In this document: piece after piece, positions 1 through 8,491 of the stretch
Layout: each line of letters opens with the position of its first letter
Position numbering within the stretch: the stretch's first letter is position 1
Assembly: GCA_036770645.1 (NCBI GenBank)
Contig: DAIPIU010000028.1
Coordinates: forward strand, 1-37,717
From: Rubrimonas sp036770645
GTDB taxonomy: Bacteria; Pseudomonadota; Alphaproteobacteria; Rhodobacterales; Rhodobacteraceae
Direction of reading: 5' to 3'
DNA length: 37,717 nucleotides
Notes under the pieces: generated by a model
Told to the model about the DNA's origin: nothing
Seen by the model: only the letters and a program-made list of their open reading frames with translations
Databases searched by the model: none
Position numbers and translations under genes: made by a program

Positions 1-2
1 GC

Positions 3-677
3 GAGTTCTCGCTGATCTTCATCGCCATGGGCGTGGGGCTGGGGCATGTGGGGCCGGACGCGCTGGGCCTCGTGACGCTGGTGGGCCTCATCACCATCGC
101 CGCCTCGACCTACATGATCACCTTCTCGCACCGTCTCTATGCGCTGTTCGAGCCGGTGCTCTGGCCCTTCGAGCGCGCGGGCGCCCCGCGCGAGGCGCGG
201 GCGGAGGTTGCCGTGCCGCGGCGCGCCGACGTGGCGCTGTTCGGCTATGGCCGCTTCGGCGCGGCGCTCGCGGCGCGGCTGCGGGCGGCGGAGCGGCAGG
301 TCCTGGTGGTCGACTTCAACCCCGCCGAGCTGCGCCGCGCGCGGGCGGCCGGTTTCGCCGCGGTCTACGGCGACGCCACGGACGCCGCGTTCCTCGCGGA
401 GCTGCCGCTGGCGTCGGCGCGCTGGATCGTGGCCGCGGTGCCGGCCCATGCGCCGGGCGTGACGCATGACGATCCGCGGCTCGCGCTGATCCAGGCCGTG
501 CGCGCGCATGGCTTCGCAGGCGGCGTGGCGGTCGCGGTGCGCGATCCGGCCGAGACGGCGGCGATGCTGGCGGCGGGCGCGCGGCTGGTGTTCGAGCCGT
601 TCCACGATGCCGCCGACCGGGCGCTGGAACTGATCGACGAGGCCGACCGGCGCCGGATGGGCGGCGCCGGCGGCTGA
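3..677 (+). CDS. Kef-type K+/H+ antiporter, C-terminal part (gene starts before the window)
   Basis: The frame is open from base 3 (EFSLIFIAMGVGLG...) to TGA at 675-677, so only the last 225 residues are present. The first about 50 residues are the end of a sodium/hydrogen exchanger-type membrane domain, with a hydrophobic segment LGLVTLVGLITIAASTYMIT followed by a basic cytoplasmic linker. Next comes a Rossmann RCK/TrkA-N domain (ALFGYGRFGAALAARLR, then VLVVDFNPAEL and the GDATD motif). This order is typical of Kef-type monovalent cation/proton antiporters gated by nucleotide binding. Inferred role: K+ efflux or pH homeostasis at the inner membrane. No TrkA-C domain is obvious after the Rossmann fold. 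An internal ATG at 27 exists, but the upstream codons encode conserved family sequence, so it is not the start. Confidence 0.85.
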   Translation, partial: EFSLIFIAMGVGLGHVGPDALGLVTLVGLITIAASTYMITFSHRLYALFEPVLWPFERAGAPREARAEVAVPRRADVALFGYGRFGAALAARLRAAERQVLVVDFNPAELRRARAAGFAAVYGDATDAAFLAELPLASARWIVAAVPAHAPGVTHDDPRLALIQAVRAHGFAGGVAVAVRDPAETAAMLAAGARLVFEPFHDAADRALELIDEADRRRMGGAGG

Positions 678-713
678 ACGCGGCATGGCGGGCCGCGAGG
701 GCGGGCCGCGGGT

Positions 714-1046
714 TCAGCGCAGGGTGGCGAGCCAGGCGATGACGTCGGCGATCTGCGCGCGGCTGAGGCCGGGGTCGGGCATCCGGGGATGCGGGTCGGC
801 GATGGCGCGCATCAGCGCGGCGTCGTCGAGAGCGGGATCGCGCGCGATGGACGCGAGGCTCGGGGCCTGGTCGCCCGCGCTCGCGGCGCCGTCGGCGGCG
901 TGGCAGTTGGCGCACCACATCGCGGCGATCCGCGCGCCGCTGCCGGCGTCGCCGTCCGCCTGCGCGGCTGACGCGCCAAGCCCCAGCGCCGCGCCCGCCA
1001 GCGCCGCGCCCGCCAGCGCCGTCGCCCGGCCTGCCCTTCCGGCCAT
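714..1046 (-). CDS. Small periplasmic class I cytochrome c
   Basis: A 110-residue protein with an N-terminal signal peptide (MAGRAGRATALAGAALAGAALG...ASAAQA) and one haem-binding CXXCH site (CANCH). A methionine in PRMPDPGLS near the C-terminal helix is the likely sixth ligand, and the closing helix IADVIAWLATLR is typical of short class I c-type cytochromes. It would be exported, receive covalent haem in the periplasm and carry electrons; the partner is unknown. I chose the ATG at 1046 because GGAGG lies 8 nt upstream. An ATG at 1052 sits only 2 nt from that ribosome site, and a longer reading to 1106 adds arginine-rich sequence before the signal peptide. It is convergent with the antiporter gene and divergent from the GGDEF-EAL gene. 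Confidence 0.88.
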   Translation of the reverse strand: MAGRAGRATALAGAALAGAALGLGASAAQADGDAGSGARIAAMWCANCHAADGAASAGDQAPSLASIARDPALDDAALMRAIADPHPRMPDPGLSRAQIADVIAWLATLR

Positions 1047-1134
1047 CGCCATCCCCTCCGCACCCCGACATCCCCCGCGCCGGTCACTGTCCACCCTGCG
1101 CCGCATGGCGACAAGGCCTGCCGCGAGGCCCCCG

Positions 1135-1149
1135 TTAAGGGCACGTTAA
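1135..1149. promoter_or_regulatory. Candidate CtrA box TTAA-N7-TTAA
   Basis: TTAA at 1135-1138 and TTAA at 1146-1149 are separated by exactly 7 nt. The half-sites lie in a direct repeat CGTTAAG with 11-bp spacing. This matches the alphaproteobacterial CtrA recognition pattern. It lies 42 bp before the GTG of the GGDEF-EAL gene, in the intergenic region shared with the divergent cytochrome c gene. Such AT-rich half-sites are rare in DNA this rich in GC. Confidence 0.5.
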
Positions 1150-1191
1150 GCCGACCGGGGCTTTGCTGCGGCGGATGGTCTCCGCGAAAGG

Positions 1192-3564
1192 GTGACGGTG
1201 GTGTCGAGGATCGGCTTGCGCGGCGTGCTGCTTGCGGCGTTCCTCGCGGCGAGCGGGCTGCCGCTCGCGGTGTTTTGGGCCTGGCCCTACCGCGCGGCGC
1301 TCGAGGCCGAGGAGGCCGCCGTCCGCGAACGCCATCTCGTGCTGGCGGTCAGCGTCGCCGAGGGGCTGGGGCGTTACCGCTCCGACCTGCTCGCGGCGTT
1401 CGAGGCGCATGCGCCGGCGCTGGCAGCCGGGCCGCCCTCGGCGGCCGTGCGGGCGCTGCTGGCGCGTCTGCACATCGGCCACGCCTGCGCGCACGGCCTG
1501 CCGGACGGGGCGCTGCGCGCCGCGGTCGATCTCGCAGGGGCCGCGGACTGTCCCGCGCGGCTCGATCCGCCTGCGCTCGCCGGCCTCCGGGCGCTTGCGG
1601 AGGACGGGCCCGGCCGGCTCGGGATCGTCGAGGCCGGCGCGCAGGGCGGCATGCTGTTCAGGATGGCCTGGACCGACGGCGAGGCGCTGGTCTGGGCCAC
1701 GTTCGCCCCCGCCTTTCCCCGGCGGCTGGTGGCGGCCGTCAGCTTCGGCGAGAAGGGCCATGCCGTCGTGGTCGACGGAAACGGCCGGGTGATCGCGCAT
1801 CCGCGGCCGGACTGGGCGGCCGACGGGCGCGACCTGTCGGCGCTCGCGCCCGTGCGCCGGGTGCTGGCGGGCGAATCGGGCGTGGACCGCTTCGTGTCGC
1901 CGACGCTGGGCGTCGAGGTCATCGCGGGCTTCGCGCCGGTTCCCGGATCGCGCTGGGGCGTGCTGACGCCACAGCCGGTGGCCGAGCTGACGGCCGGCGG
2001 GCGTAGCCTCGCCGCGGCGGGGCTCGCCATCCTCGGCGCCGGGATGGTGCTGTCGATGCTGGTGGCGCTGGCCCTGTCGCGCCACCTGTCGCGCGGCCTG
2101 CGCAGCGTGACGCAGGCGGCCCTGCGCATGGCGCGGGGCGAGAACCGGGTGCGGCTGGGCCCGCGCGCGCGCCGCGGGGCCATCGCCGAACTGGCGCTGC
2201 TGGGGCGCGCCTTCGACATCATGGCGCGCCGCATCGACGCGGCCCATGCGCGGATCTCGACGCTCGCCCGCTTCGACGGGCTGACAGGCCTGTCCAACCG
2301 CGGCGCCTTCTTCGCCGAGGCCGCCGAGCGCCTGGCGCAGGGCGGGGAGTTCGCGCTGTTCTTCATCGACGTCGACCGATTCAAGGCGGTCAACGACGTG
2401 CACGGACACATCGTCGGCGACGCGCTGCTGGCCCGCATCGCCCGGCGGCTCGAGCGCGTGGCGGGGCCAGGCGATCTCGTGGCCCGGCACAGCGGCGACG
2501 AGTTCCTCGTGCTGCGCCCCTGCCGCGAGGAGGAGACATGCGCGGCGCTGGGGGCGCGGCTGCTGCACGCGCTGAACCAGCCCGAGATGATCGGCGGCCG
2601 GCGCATCGCGCTGGCGGTCAGCATCGGGGTGGCGCGCTTTCCGCGCGACGCGCGCGACGCGAGCGACCTCGTGGTGCATGCCGACCGAGCGATGTACGAG
2701 GCCAAGCGGACCGGGCGCAACCAGGTCCGGGTCTACGACCAGGAGCTGCGCCGGCGGGTCGAGGAGGATCTGGCCCTGCGGCGGGCGCTGGAGATCGCGC
2801 TGGGCCGGGGCGAGATCCGGGCGGCGTTCCAGCCGGTGATCCGGGCCTGCGACGGCGCGCTGGCGGGCTTCGAGGCGCTGGCGCGCTGGACCAGCCCCAG
2901 CCTGGGGCCGGTCTCCGCCGAACGCTTCGTGCGCGTCGCCGAGGACAGCGGCCTGATCATCGCGCTGGGCCGCGCCATCCGCATGCAGGCCTTCGCCTTC
3001 GCCGCGCGGCTGCGCCGGGAGGGCGCCGCCGTGCCGGTTTCGGTCAATGTCAGCGAACTGGAGCTGGTGCAGCGCGGCTTCGTGCCCGCGTTCGAGGCGC
3101 TGCTGGCCGAGCACCGGCTGCCGCCCGAAGCCATCGCGCTCGAGCTGACCGAGAGCCTGTTCCTCGACCATGGCGAGCGCGAGCTGGACGGGCTGATGGC
3201 CCTGCGCGCGCGGGGCGTGCGGCTGGCCCTCGACGATTTCGGCAAGGGCTTCTCGTCGCATGGCCGGCTGCGCACCTATCCCGTCGACCGGCTGAAGATC
3301 GACCTCGACTTCGCCGGGCCGGTGGCGACCGACCCGCAGGCCCGCGCCGTGGTGCAGTCGCTGGTGGCGCTGGGCCGGCGCCTGTCGATGACCGTGACGG
3401 TCGAGGGCGTCGAGACGGCCGAGGAGCGCGCGCTCGCGGTGGCCTGGGGAGCGGACGAGCTGCAGGGATATTTCCACCACCCGCCGCTGGACCCCGAGGC
3501 GGCGCTGGCGCTGGCGGCCGGCCGGACGGGGATGGGCGCGGCGCCGGTGGCGCAGGCGGGCTGA
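1192..3564 (+). CDS. Membrane sensor with GGDEF and EAL domains (c-di-GMP turnover)
   Basis: A 790-residue inner-membrane protein. Order: TM1 (about 9-29), a periplasmic Cache-like sensor (about 35-265), TM2 (about 273-297), HAMP (about 297-350), GGDEF (about 358-515) and EAL (about 530-780). The GGDEF signature reads SGDEF (residues 434-438), and the RxxD inhibitory site before it is absent (GPGD). The EAL half looks complete: FEALARW, SVNVSE, LELTES, DDFG, LKID, VEGVE and LQGY, which together supply the metal ligands, the base lysine and the glutamine of active phosphodiesterases. The net activity is therefore probably c-di-GMP hydrolysis, with the GGDEF half either weakly active or regulatory. 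The start is GTG 1192 (GTGs at 1198 and 1201 are also possible); the ribosome site is weak. A CtrA-like box lies just upstream. Confidence 0.93.
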   Translation: MTVVSRIGLRGVLLAAFLAASGLPLAVFWAWPYRAALEAEEAAVRERHLVLAVSVAEGLGRYRSDLLAAFEAHAPALAAGPPSAAVRALLARLHIGHACAHGLPDGALRAAVDLAGAADCPARLDPPALAGLRALAEDGPGRLGIVEAGAQGGMLFRMAWTDGEALVWATFAPAFPRRLVAAVSFGEKGHAVVVDGNGRVIAHPRPDWAADGRDLSALAPVRRVLAGESGVDRFVSPTLGVEVIAGFAPVPGSRWGVLTPQPVAELTAGGRSLAAAGLAILGAGMVLSMLVALALSRHLSRGLRSVTQAALRMARGENRVRLGPRARRGAIAELALLGRAFDIMARRIDAAHARISTLARFDGLTGLSNRGAFFAEAAERLAQGGEFALFFIDVDRFKAVNDVHGHIVGDALLARIARRLERVAGPGDLVARHSGDEFLVLRPCREEETCAALGARLLHALNQPEMIGGRRIALAVSIGVARFPRDARDASDLVVHADRAMYEAKRTGRNQVRVYDQELRRRVEEDLALRRALEIALGRGEIRAAFQPVIRACDGALAGFEALARWTSPSLGPVSAERFVRVAEDSGLIIALGRAIRMQAFAFAARLRREGAAVPVSVNVSELELVQRGFVPAFEALLAEHRLPPEAIALELTESLFLDHGERELDGLMALRARGVRLALDDFGKGFSSHGRLRTYPVDRLKIDLDFAGPVATDPQARAVVQSLVALGRRLSMTVTVEGVETAEERALAVAWGADELQGYFHHPPLDPEAALALAAGRTGMGAAPVAQAG

Positions 3565-3577
3565 GGCCCGCCTTCAC

Positions 3578-3615
3578 GACGGGTCCGGCGGCGCAGGGGG
3601 GGAGCGGGACCCGTC
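3578..3615. terminator. Inverted repeat between convergent genes, possible terminator
   Basis: GACGGGTCC (3578-3586) and GGACCCGTC (3607-3615) form a perfect 9-bp stem with a 20-nt loop. It sits between the convergent ends of the GGDEF-EAL and GNAT genes. There is no T-tract, so termination is inferred from position and symmetry. Confidence 0.4.
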
Positions 3616-3616
3616 C

Positions 3617-4162
3617 TCAGCGCTCCCGGCCGAGGATCCGCCGGGTGCGTTCCTCGCGCCGCACCGGCGCGAAGCCCCATTTCTGGTACATCGGCAGGGC
3701 GCGGGGGTGGTCGAGCGTGCAGGTGTTGACCGTCATCGCCGCCGCGCCCTCGTCCCAGGCCATGTGCACCGCCGTGCCCAGAAGCCAGTCGCCGAGGCCG
3801 CGGCCCAGCGCCTGCGGCGCGACGCCGAAATAGGCGATGTCGCAGACGGGCGGCGCCCGGCGGTCGAGCATCACGAAGCCGCCGGGCCACCCCGTCACAT
3901 AGGCGACGAACAGCGCCACGGCCGGATCCTGCACGAAGCCCGCCAGCTCCGCATCGGTGCGGGCGTGCAGGTCGGTCCATTCGTAGTCGCGCCCGACCGT
4001 GTCGTAGAGGTAGCGGAAGAAATGCACCTGCGGCGTCTCGGCGCGCAGCAGCGACAGGCCGCGGACCAGCGGGGCATGCGGCCGCGGCCGGTCGGGCCGC
4101 GCCTCCATGCGCAGATGCGTGACGGTGTAGGCGATCTCCGCCCCCGGCGGCGCGGCGCTCAT
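3617..4162 (-). CDS. GNAT-family N-acetyltransferase
   Basis: A 181-residue protein with the GNAT fold signature: a central strand FGVAPQALGRGLGDWLLG carrying the acetyl-CoA pyrophosphate loop (QALGRGLG), then LDHPRALPMYQKWGFAPVRREE, the usual last strand and helix of single-domain acetyltransferases. The substrate cannot be read from the sequence. The start ATG (4160-4162) overlaps the TGA of the upstream sulfurtransferase gene as ATGA, so the two are almost certainly translationally coupled in one operon. An upstream in-frame reading to 4210 adds arginine-rich residues and would lie inside sseA, so it was not used. The C-terminus is strongly basic (RREERTRRILGRER). Confidence 0.85.
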   Translation of the reverse strand: MSAAPPGAEIAYTVTHLRMEARPDRPRPHAPLVRGLSLLRAETPQVHFFRYLYDTVGRDYEWTDLHARTDAELAGFVQDPAVALFVAYVTGWPGGFVMLDRRAPPVCDIAYFGVAPQALGRGLGDWLLGTAVHMAWDEGAAAMTVNTCTLDHPRALPMYQKWGFAPVRREERTRRILGRER

Positions 4163-5022
4163 GTCCGGGCGGGGCCGGTCTCGACCGGCAGGTCGGCGTA
4201 GGCCCCCCATTCCGACCAGGAGCCGTCATAGACGGCGACCCGCCGCGCGCCGGCCCGCGCCTGCGCCAGCGCCAGCACGCAGGCGGTGACGCCCGAGCCG
4301 CAGGTGTTGACGATCGGCGCGGACAGGTCGACCCCGGCCGCGGCGAACAGCGCGCGCAGGCTGTCGGCGTCCTTCATGGTGCCGTCGGGGGCCAGCACGT
4401 CGCGGTAGGGCACATTGACCGAGCCGGGGATGTGGCCGGCGCGCAGGCCGGCCCGCGGCTCGGGCTCCGCCCCGGCGAAGCGGGCGGCGGAGCGGGCGTC
4501 CACGATGCGCTCGGTGCCCAGCTTCAGCGCGCCGGCGACCTGGGTCACGTCGCGCACCAGCGAGGCGTCGCGGCGCGCGGTGAAGTGGCGGTCGCGCGCC
4601 ATGGCCGGCCCGTCCTCGAGCGGCCGCCCCTCGGCGCGCCATTTCGGCAGGCCGCCGTCCAGCACCGCCACGTCCATGTGGCCGAACACGCGGAACATCC
4701 ACCACACCCGCGCGGCCGAGAACAGCCCCGCGCTGTCGTAGACCACCACGCGGTGCCCGTCGCCCACGCCCAGCCTGCGCACGCGGCTGACGAATTTCTC
4801 GGTCGGCGGCAGCATGTGCGGCAGGGCCGAGGCGGTGTCGGCGATGCGGTCGATGTCGAAGAACTGCGCGCCGGGGATGCGCGCCGCCTCGAATTCGGCG
4901 CGCGCGTCGCGCCCCGTGTCCGGCATGTGCCACGATCCGTCGAGCACGCGCAGGTCCGGCGCGCCCATGTGGGCCGCAAGCCATCCGGTCGACACCAGCA
5001 GGCCATTGTCCTCGCCCTGCAT
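4159..5022 (-). CDS. sseA: 3-mercaptopyruvate sulfurtransferase (tandem rhodanese)
   Basis: A 287-residue protein made of two rhodanese domains, the length expected for SseA. The C-terminal domain carries the active-site loop CGSGVTA (Cys at about 241), which separates 3-mercaptopyruvate sulfurtransferases from thiosulfate sulfurtransferases (CRxGxR loops). Conserved rhodanese markers include LDGSWHMP, the AEFEAARIPGAQFFDID segment, GHIPGSVNVPY and YDGSWSEWGAY near the end. The enzyme moves sulfur from 3-mercaptopyruvate to thiol or cyanide acceptors in the cytoplasm, linking cysteine catabolism to sulfur delivery. The ATG at 5022 has GGGAGG about 10 nt upstream. It is the first gene of a two-gene unit with the GNAT protein. 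Confidence 0.93.
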   Translation of the reverse strand: MQGEDNGLLVSTGWLAAHMGAPDLRVLDGSWHMPDTGRDARAEFEAARIPGAQFFDIDRIADTASALPHMLPPTEKFVSRVRRLGVGDGHRVVVYDSAGLFSAARVWWMFRVFGHMDVAVLDGGLPKWRAEGRPLEDGPAMARDRHFTARRDASLVRDVTQVAGALKLGTERIVDARSAARFAGAEPEPRAGLRAGHIPGSVNVPYRDVLAPDGTMKDADSLRALFAAAGVDLSAPIVNTCGSGVTACVLALAQARAGARRVAVYDGSWSEWGAYADLPVETGPART

Positions 5023-5120
5023 CCTCGCGCCTCCCCCGCCGGCGCTGTCCGCGCGCCGCACGCCGACAGTTATGGCGGCCCCGGCGCGGCGGTTCAACCT
5101 GAGCGCCCGGCCGCGGGGCC

Positions 5121-6770
5121 TCAGGAATGTTCCTCGTGATGGGTCGCCAGCAGCACGCGGTTGAAGGCGCGCAGCGCGTCGACATGGTGCAGCGTGCCGA
5201 CGACATCGGTCGCGCCGCCGGCCCCGGGGGCGACCACGGGCAGGAAGCTGCCCTTCATCCGGTCGAACAGCGGCAGGGCGCGCGCCAGCGTGTCGTCGCG
5301 GGTCAGCGTCGCGCCCTGCGCCAACAGCCCCGCGATCGCCGCCTCGGAGGGCCCGTCCTCGGCCCCCGCCGGCCGCATCACGTCGACGACCCGGATCGAG
5401 CGCGGGACGTAGTCCTGCGGGCCGGCCGCGAGGTCGACCCCCGCGCGGGCGAGCTGGGTCAGGAAGAAGCTCTTGCGCACGAAGCGGTGGGCCACGACGG
5501 TCGAGACCGACACGGCGATCATCACCGCGATCGCGGTCTGCCAGTCGCCGGTCAGCTCGAACACGATCAGCGTGGTCGAGATCGGCGCCCCCAGCACCGC
5601 CGCGGCCACCGCCCCCATGCCCGCCAGCGCATAGAGCCCGCCCGAGCCCGCCAGCGCCGGCGCCGCCGCCTCGACTGCGCCGCCGAAGGCCGCGCCCGCC
5701 AGCGCCCCCAGCATCAGCGAGGGCGAGAACACCCCGCCCCCCAGCCGGCCCGCCATGGTCACCGCCACCGCCGCGACCTTGACCACGGCGAAGGCCAGCG
5801 CCACCCCGGGCGCGAGGCCCATGGTCAGCGCGCGCGAGGTGGTCTCGTATCCGACGCCGATGACATGGGGGAAGGCCAGCGCCGTCAGCCCCAGCAGCAG
5901 CCCCGCCAGCCCCGCCCGGCGCACCGGCCCGAGCGTCAGGCGGGCGCAGGCCCGGTCGCCCAGCCGCTCCGCCACGAAGATCGCCCGGATCATGCCCACC
6001 GCCGCCAGGCCGCACAGCGCGCCGAGCGCCGCGAAGGAGGGCAGGGCGGCGTAGAGGTCGATGCTCTGGTCGGGCAGGACGAATTCGGTGACGTCGCCGA
6101 CATGCACCCGGCTGACCACGGCGCCGGCCACCGAGGCCGCCACGATGGGCCCGAAGGCGTGCACGGCGTAGTGGCGCAGCACCACCTCGAGCGCGAACAG
6201 CGCGCCGGCAAGCGGCGCGTTGAAGCTGGCCGACACCGCCGCCGCCACGGCGCAGCCGAGGATGTCGCGCGCGCCCACGCCCCGCGCCCCGGTGCGCGCC
6301 GAAAGCCAGGAGGCCAGCGTCGCGGCCAGATGCACCACCGGTCCCTCGCGCCCGGTGCTGCCCCCGGTCGACAGCGTCACCAGCGCCGCCGCGGCCGACA
6401 CCGCGCCCTCGCGCCGGTCCACGCGCCCCTCGCGGAAGGCGCAGGCGTCGATCACGTCGGCCACGCCGACCGGGCGGCCCGTGCGGCTGAAGCGCGCCAT
6501 CAGCCAGCCGACGAACAGCGCGCCCGCCACCGGGATCGCCACGGTGGCGAAGGGGTTCAGATCGGCGATGCGGGAATGGATGCCGTGGTCGTCGACGCCG
6601 TAGAGGGCGGTCTGCAACGCATAGACGCCCTCGCGGAAGCCCACCGCGGCATGGCCCGCCGCCACGCCGATCAGGATGGCCAGCGCCCAGAAGCCGAGGC
6701 GGTTCGAGGTGCTGGCCGCGGCATCGGCGGGATCGAGGGGCCTGAGGCCCAGCCGGCTCCGCTCGCCCAT
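5121..6770 (-). CDS. ClC-family chloride channel/transporter with C-terminal CBS region
   Basis: A 549-residue multi-pass membrane protein. ClC hallmarks are the gating glutamate in GSTGREGP (Glu142), the repeat-boundary segment SFNAPLAGALFALE and the anion-pore motif GGGVFSPSLMLGA. The C-terminal about 90 residues (VVDVMRP...LHHVDALRAF) look like a CBS domain. Two differences from E. coli ClC-ec1 are notable. The internal proton glutamate (Glu203) aligns with Val196 in LFALEVVLRHY. The GSGIP selectivity motif reads PVGVAD. Both point to anion conduction that is not strictly proton-coupled. The ATG at 6770 follows GAGGGG; the earlier ATG at 6884 adds a basic stretch that overlaps the divergent gene and was rejected. 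Confidence 0.92.
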   Translation of the reverse strand: MGERSRLGLRPLDPADAAASTSNRLGFWALAILIGVAAGHAAVGFREGVYALQTALYGVDDHGIHSRIADLNPFATVAIPVAGALFVGWLMARFSRTGRPVGVADVIDACAFREGRVDRREGAVSAAAALVTLSTGGSTGREGPVVHLAATLASWLSARTGARGVGARDILGCAVAAAVSASFNAPLAGALFALEVVLRHYAVHAFGPIVAASVAGAVVSRVHVGDVTEFVLPDQSIDLYAALPSFAALGALCGLAAVGMIRAIFVAERLGDRACARLTLGPVRRAGLAGLLLGLTALAFPHVIGVGYETTSRALTMGLAPGVALAFAVVKVAAVAVTMAGRLGGGVFSPSLMLGALAGAAFGGAVEAAAPALAGSGGLYALAGMGAVAAAVLGAPISTTLIVFELTGDWQTAIAVMIAVSVSTVVAHRFVRKSFFLTQLARAGVDLAAGPQDYVPRSIRVVDVMRPAGAEDGPSEAAIAGLLAQGATLTRDDTLARALPLFDRMKGSFLPVVAPGAGGATDVVGTLHHVDALRAFNRVLLATHHEEHS

Positions 6771-6841
6771 CGCCCCTCGCCCTCCGCCCCGCCCGCGCCT
6801 ACACAGGGCCTTGAGGATAGGGGCGGGAAGCGGGGCCGGCC

Positions 6842-8470
6842 ATGCCTTCGGGCGGAGAGATCGTGGTTGCGTGCCTGAAGGCACAGGGCGTCGCGCGCGT
6901 GTTCTGCGTGCCCGGCGAAAGCTACCTGCCGGTGCTGGCGGCGCTCGACGGGTCCGGGATCGACGTTGTGGCCTGCCGGCACGAGGGCGCGGCGGCCATG
7001 GCGGCCGAGGCCGACGGCAAGCTGACCGGCCGGCCGGGCGTGGCGCTGGTCACCCGCGGCCCCGGCGCGGCCAATGCGGCGGCCGGCGTGCATGTGGCGC
7101 GGCAGGACGGGACGCCCATGCTGCTGCTGGTCGGCCAGGTCGGGCGGGACATGCGCGGGCGCGAGGCGTTCCAGGAGGTCGACCACGCCGCGCTGTTCGC
7201 GGCGATGGGGGCCTGGGCGGCGGAGGCCGACAGCGCCGCGCGCCTGCCGGAATGGCTGTCGCGCGCCTTCGCCGCGGCGCTGGCGGGACGGCCGGGGCCG
7301 GCGGTGCTGGCGCTGCCGGAGGACGTGCTGCGCGAGACGGCCGCGGGCGCGCCCGGGCCGCGGGTCGTCGCGGCCGAGCCCGCGCCCGGGCCCGAGGCGG
7401 CGGCGGCCGCGGCGGCCCTGCTTCGGGATGCGCGCGCCCCGGTCATGGTGCTGGGCGGCTCGCGCTGGACCGAAGGGGCGGTCGCGGCGGCGGGGGATTT
7501 CGCGCTGGCCTGGGACCTGCCGACGGCGGTCTCGTTCCGGCGGCAGGATCTGATGGCGGTCGAGCACCCCGCCTTCGCGGGCCATGCCGGGCTGTCGGTC
7601 GATCCGGCGCTTAGGGCGCGCATCGCGGATGCCGACTGCGTGCTGCTGCTCGGCGGGCGCTTCTCGGAGAACCCCTCGCAGGGCTTCGCGCTGCTCGACC
7701 TGCCCCGCCCGCGCCAGCGGCTGATCCATGTCTGCCCGGATCCGGGCGAACTGGGTCGGCTCTACGCGGCGGATGTCCCGGTCTGCGCCACGCCCGGCGC
7801 CTTCCTGCGCGCCATGGCGGGGGAGGCGCCGCCCGCGCCCGCGGGGCGGATCGGGGCCGCCCATGCGCAGGCGCAGGCCTGGATCGCGCCGCCCCCGCCG
7901 CGCGATCCGGAGGGGCCGCCCGATCTGGCGGCGGTGGTCGCGCATCTGGGGGAGGCGCTGCCGCGCGACGCGATCCTGACGAACGGCGCGGGCAACTACG
8001 CCATCTGGCTGCATCGGTTTTTCCCGTGGCGGGGCTTCGGCACCCAGCTCGCGCCGACCTCGGGCAGCATGGGCTATGGCCTGCCCGCCGCCATCGCCGC
8101 CAAGCTGCGCCATCCCGGCCGCGCCGTGGTCTGCCTCGCCGGCGACGGCTGCCTGCAGATGACGGTGCAGGAGATCGGCACCGCGATGCAGACCGGCGCG
8201 GCGGTTGTGATCATCGTCGCCGACAACGGGATGTGGGGCACGATCCGCATGCACCAGGCGCGCGACTTTCCCGGCCGCGACGCCGCCACGCGGCTGCTCA
8301 ACCCCGATTTCGCCGCGCTCGCCCGCGCCTACGGCGCGCATGCCGAGACGGTGGCGCGGCAGGCCGAATTCGCCCCTGCGCTGGCCCGCGCGCTGGCTGC
8401 GGGCCGGCCGGCGCTGCTGCACCTGCGCACGGACCCCGCGGCGATCACGCCCTCCGCGCGGCTGGGCTGA
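6842..8470 (+). CDS. Thiamine diphosphate-dependent enzyme, acetolactate synthase large-subunit-like
   Basis: A 542-residue protein with the three-domain layout of the acetolactate synthase/decarboxylase group: an N-terminal pyrimidine-binding domain with the cofactor-activating Glu (VACRHEGAAAMAAEADGKL), a central domain (APVMVLGGSRW...), and a C-terminal pyrophosphate-binding domain with GDG...N (GDGCLQMTVQE then IIVADNGMW). No regulatory ACT subunit lies beside it, so biosynthetic IlvB is unlikely. Enzymes of this shape include catabolic acetolactate synthase, 2-oxoacid decarboxylases and sulfoacetaldehyde acetyltransferase; the substrate cannot be assigned. The start at 6842 is 71 bp from the divergent ClC gene. 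Its end is 21 bp from the convergent atzF end. Confidence 0.88.
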   Translation: MPSGGEIVVACLKAQGVARVFCVPGESYLPVLAALDGSGIDVVACRHEGAAAMAAEADGKLTGRPGVALVTRGPGAANAAAGVHVARQDGTPMLLLVGQVGRDMRGREAFQEVDHAALFAAMGAWAAEADSAARLPEWLSRAFAAALAGRPGPAVLALPEDVLRETAAGAPGPRVVAAEPAPGPEAAAAAAALLRDARAPVMVLGGSRWTEGAVAAAGDFALAWDLPTAVSFRRQDLMAVEHPAFAGHAGLSVDPALRARIADADCVLLLGGRFSENPSQGFALLDLPRPRQRLIHVCPDPGELGRLYAADVPVCATPGAFLRAMAGEAPPAPAGRIGAAHAQAQAWIAPPPPRDPEGPPDLAAVVAHLGEALPRDAILTNGAGNYAIWLHRFFPWRGFGTQLAPTSGSMGYGLPAAIAAKLRHPGRAVVCLAGDGCLQMTVQEIGTAMQTGAAVVIIVADNGMWGTIRMHQARDFPGRDAATRLLNPDFAALARAYGAHAETVARQAEFAPALARALAAGRPALLHLRTDPAAITPSARLG

Positions 8471-8491
8471 GGGCGGGGCGCGTCCCGGCGG

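Noticed and set aside
1135..3480. Long minus-strand open frame of 781 codons opposite the GGDEF-EAL gene
   Set aside because: It is Gln/Arg/His-rich, has no domain signal and mirrors a clear gene on the plus strand. High GC removes stop codons in antisense frames.
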